Shown here one piece after another: positions 7,710-8,602 of a DNA stretch of 8,602 bases. How positions within the stretch are numbered: the first letter of the stretch is position 1; every line of letters starts with the position of its first letter. Source of the stretch: Candidatus Nanopelagicales bacterium (GTDB lineage: Bacteria; Actinomycetota; Actinomycetes; S36-B12; UBA5976); NCBI GenBank assembly GCA_030831445.1, contig JAURLB010000212.1, positions 1 to 8,602 on the forward strand, written 5' to 3'. The position numbers were made by a program, and so were the translations under genes. The notes beneath the pieces are model-generated. The model ran no database searches. It was not told where the DNA came from and worked only from the letters and a program-made list of their open reading frames with translations.

Positions 7710-8602
7710 GTGTCAGAGCTACTTTCCCCCCTCGATGACGCGGTTACATTTACGGTAGCCGCGGTCGCTCGAAGGCTAGGTGTAGCGGCTGCAACGCTTC
7801 GCACCTGGGATCGCCGCTATAACTTGGGTCCAAGTTCGCACGAAGCGGGCTCGCATCGAAGATACACAATTGAAGATTTGGCTCGTTTAGAAACGATGCG
7901 ACGGATGGTCTACGCAGGAGTGCCTGCGGCCCAAGCTGCTCAGATTGCGTTACGCGCAGATACCTCAGCACTACCAAGTGTTCAAGTAGAAACGATTGAA
8001 CCAAGTGTTATTGCTGACGTGATTCCACTTGGAAGTGCAAGTTCAGCATCACGTGGGCTTGCTCGCGCCGCATTAAGTTTGGATCAACTTGCCTGTCGAG
8101 AAATTATGTCACGCAATTTAGAACAACGCGGAGTTATCTGGACTTGGGATAACGTGATCGCACCTGTACTTGTCGCCATAGGTGAACGTTGGGCGACAAC
8201 AGAACGTGGTGTTGAAGTTGAACATATGCTCAGTGAAGCGACGATTACAGCTTTGAATACGGTTTCAGCCAAACTCCAAACTGCAAAGAACTCGCGACCC
8301 GTTTTATTAGCAGCTGCACCTGATGATTTACATTCGCTACCACTCTATGCAGTCGCTGCGGGACTGAGTGAAAAGAACATTGGGGTTCGTTCGTTGGGAG
8401 CACGAGTTCCACACGATGCACTTGTCAACTCAATTCAAAAACTTGGACCTTCTGCAGTGTTGGTCTGGGCACAAACTTCATACATCGCAGAATCTGCGAG
8501 ATTGGCTGGATTGCCATTTCAAAAGCCTGGCTTAAAGGTATTTGCTGGAGGGCCTGGCTGGGATGCAAATCTGCCGGAGGGCGTCACCAGAGTTACCTCC
8601 AT
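7710..8602 (+). CDS. MerR-type regulator with cobalamin-binding module, CarH/LitR-like (3' truncated)
   Basis: An incomplete transcription factor, 297 codons visible and open at the window edge. Residues 13-81 form a MerR winged helix (FTVAAVARRLGVAAATLRTW, then the wing SHRRY at 48-52). Residues of about 115-195 resemble the four-helix cap of B12-dependent methionine synthase and contain ERWATTERGVEVEH: Trp161, nine residues, then Glu171-His172. This is the Wx9EH signature of CarH-type B12 photoreceptors, which contacts adenosylcobalamin. From 197 a B12-binding Rossmann domain follows with DLHSLP (206-211), where His208 could be the lower cobalt ligand, SLGARVP (228-234), and FAGGPGW (278-284). 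The usual Gly of DxHxxG is Pro here. It is divergent from whiB3. GTG 7710 is chosen because it begins just before the MerR domain; no Shine-Dalgarno is near, and CACAAT at 7697-7702 would suit leaderless transcription. GTG 7674 is an alternative. Light sensing is plausible but unproven. Confidence 0.82.
   Translation, partial: MSELLSPLDDAVTFTVAAVARRLGVAAATLRTWDRRYNLGPSSHEAGSHRRYTIEDLARLETMRRMVYAGVPAAQAAQIALRADTSALPSVQVETIEPSVIADVIPLGSASSASRGLARAALSLDQLACREIMSRNLEQRGVIWTWDNVIAPVLVAIGERWATTERGVEVEHMLSEATITALNTVSAKLQTAKNSRPVLLAAAPDDLHSLPLYAVAAGLSEKNIGVRSLGARVPHDALVNSIQKLGPSAVLVWAQTSYIAESARLAGLPFQKPGLKVFAGGPGWDANLPEGVTRVTS

Overview
The window looks like an actinobacterial chromosome segment with unusually low GC for that phylum (visibly below 50% by eye). 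Two things point to Actinobacteria: a WhiB-family iron-sulfur regulator, which is essentially restricted to Actinobacteria and their phages, and a gene order that matches, from memory, the Mycobacterium tuberculosis block alr-tsaE-tsaB-rimI-tsaD-groES-groEL1 followed by a convergent whiB3. The low GC, short intergenic spaces and overlapping genes would fit a streamlined freshwater or marine lineage (for example the acI/Nanopelagicales group). That placement is inference only.

Layout. Positions 1-5040 hold seven same-strand genes packed into one apparent operon, each overlapping the next by 4-14 bases: the 3' end of an ADP/ATP-dependent NAD(P)H-hydrate dehydratase (nnrD, metabolite repair), alanine racemase (alr, D-alanine for peptidoglycan), a membrane-anchored alpha/beta hydrolase of unknown substrate, and tsaE, tsaB, rimI and tsaD. 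TsaB, TsaD and TsaE form the core of the tRNA t6A37 modification machinery; the fourth component (TsaC/Sua5) is not here. The base after the tsaD stop begins the groESL control region (5041-5191), which carries two CIRCE operators for the heat-shock repressor HrcA bracketing a good housekeeping promoter. groES (5192-5491) and groEL (5545-7167) follow, separated by a perfect 10-bp hairpin. GroEL ends in a histidine-rich tail, the mark of actinobacterial GroEL1, instead of the usual Gly-Gly-Met tail.

A strong bidirectional terminator (7179-7214) separates groEL from the convergent whiB3/whiD-type gene (7234-7530, minus strand). A 179-base divergent intergenic region then holds a whiB3 promoter, a small dyad and three copies of an AACGGT box. 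The last gene (7710 to the window end, plus strand, truncated) encodes a MerR-type regulator with a cobalamin-binding module that carries the Wx9EH signature of the CarH/LitR B12 photoreceptors.

Most of the window is conserved housekeeping sequence. The parts most worth a second look are the whiB3 / B12-MerR divergent pair with its repeated boxes, the double-CIRCE promoter, the groES-groEL hairpin and the uncharacterised anchored hydrolase inside a tRNA-modification operon. I see no mobile element, CRISPR array, tRNA or rRNA.
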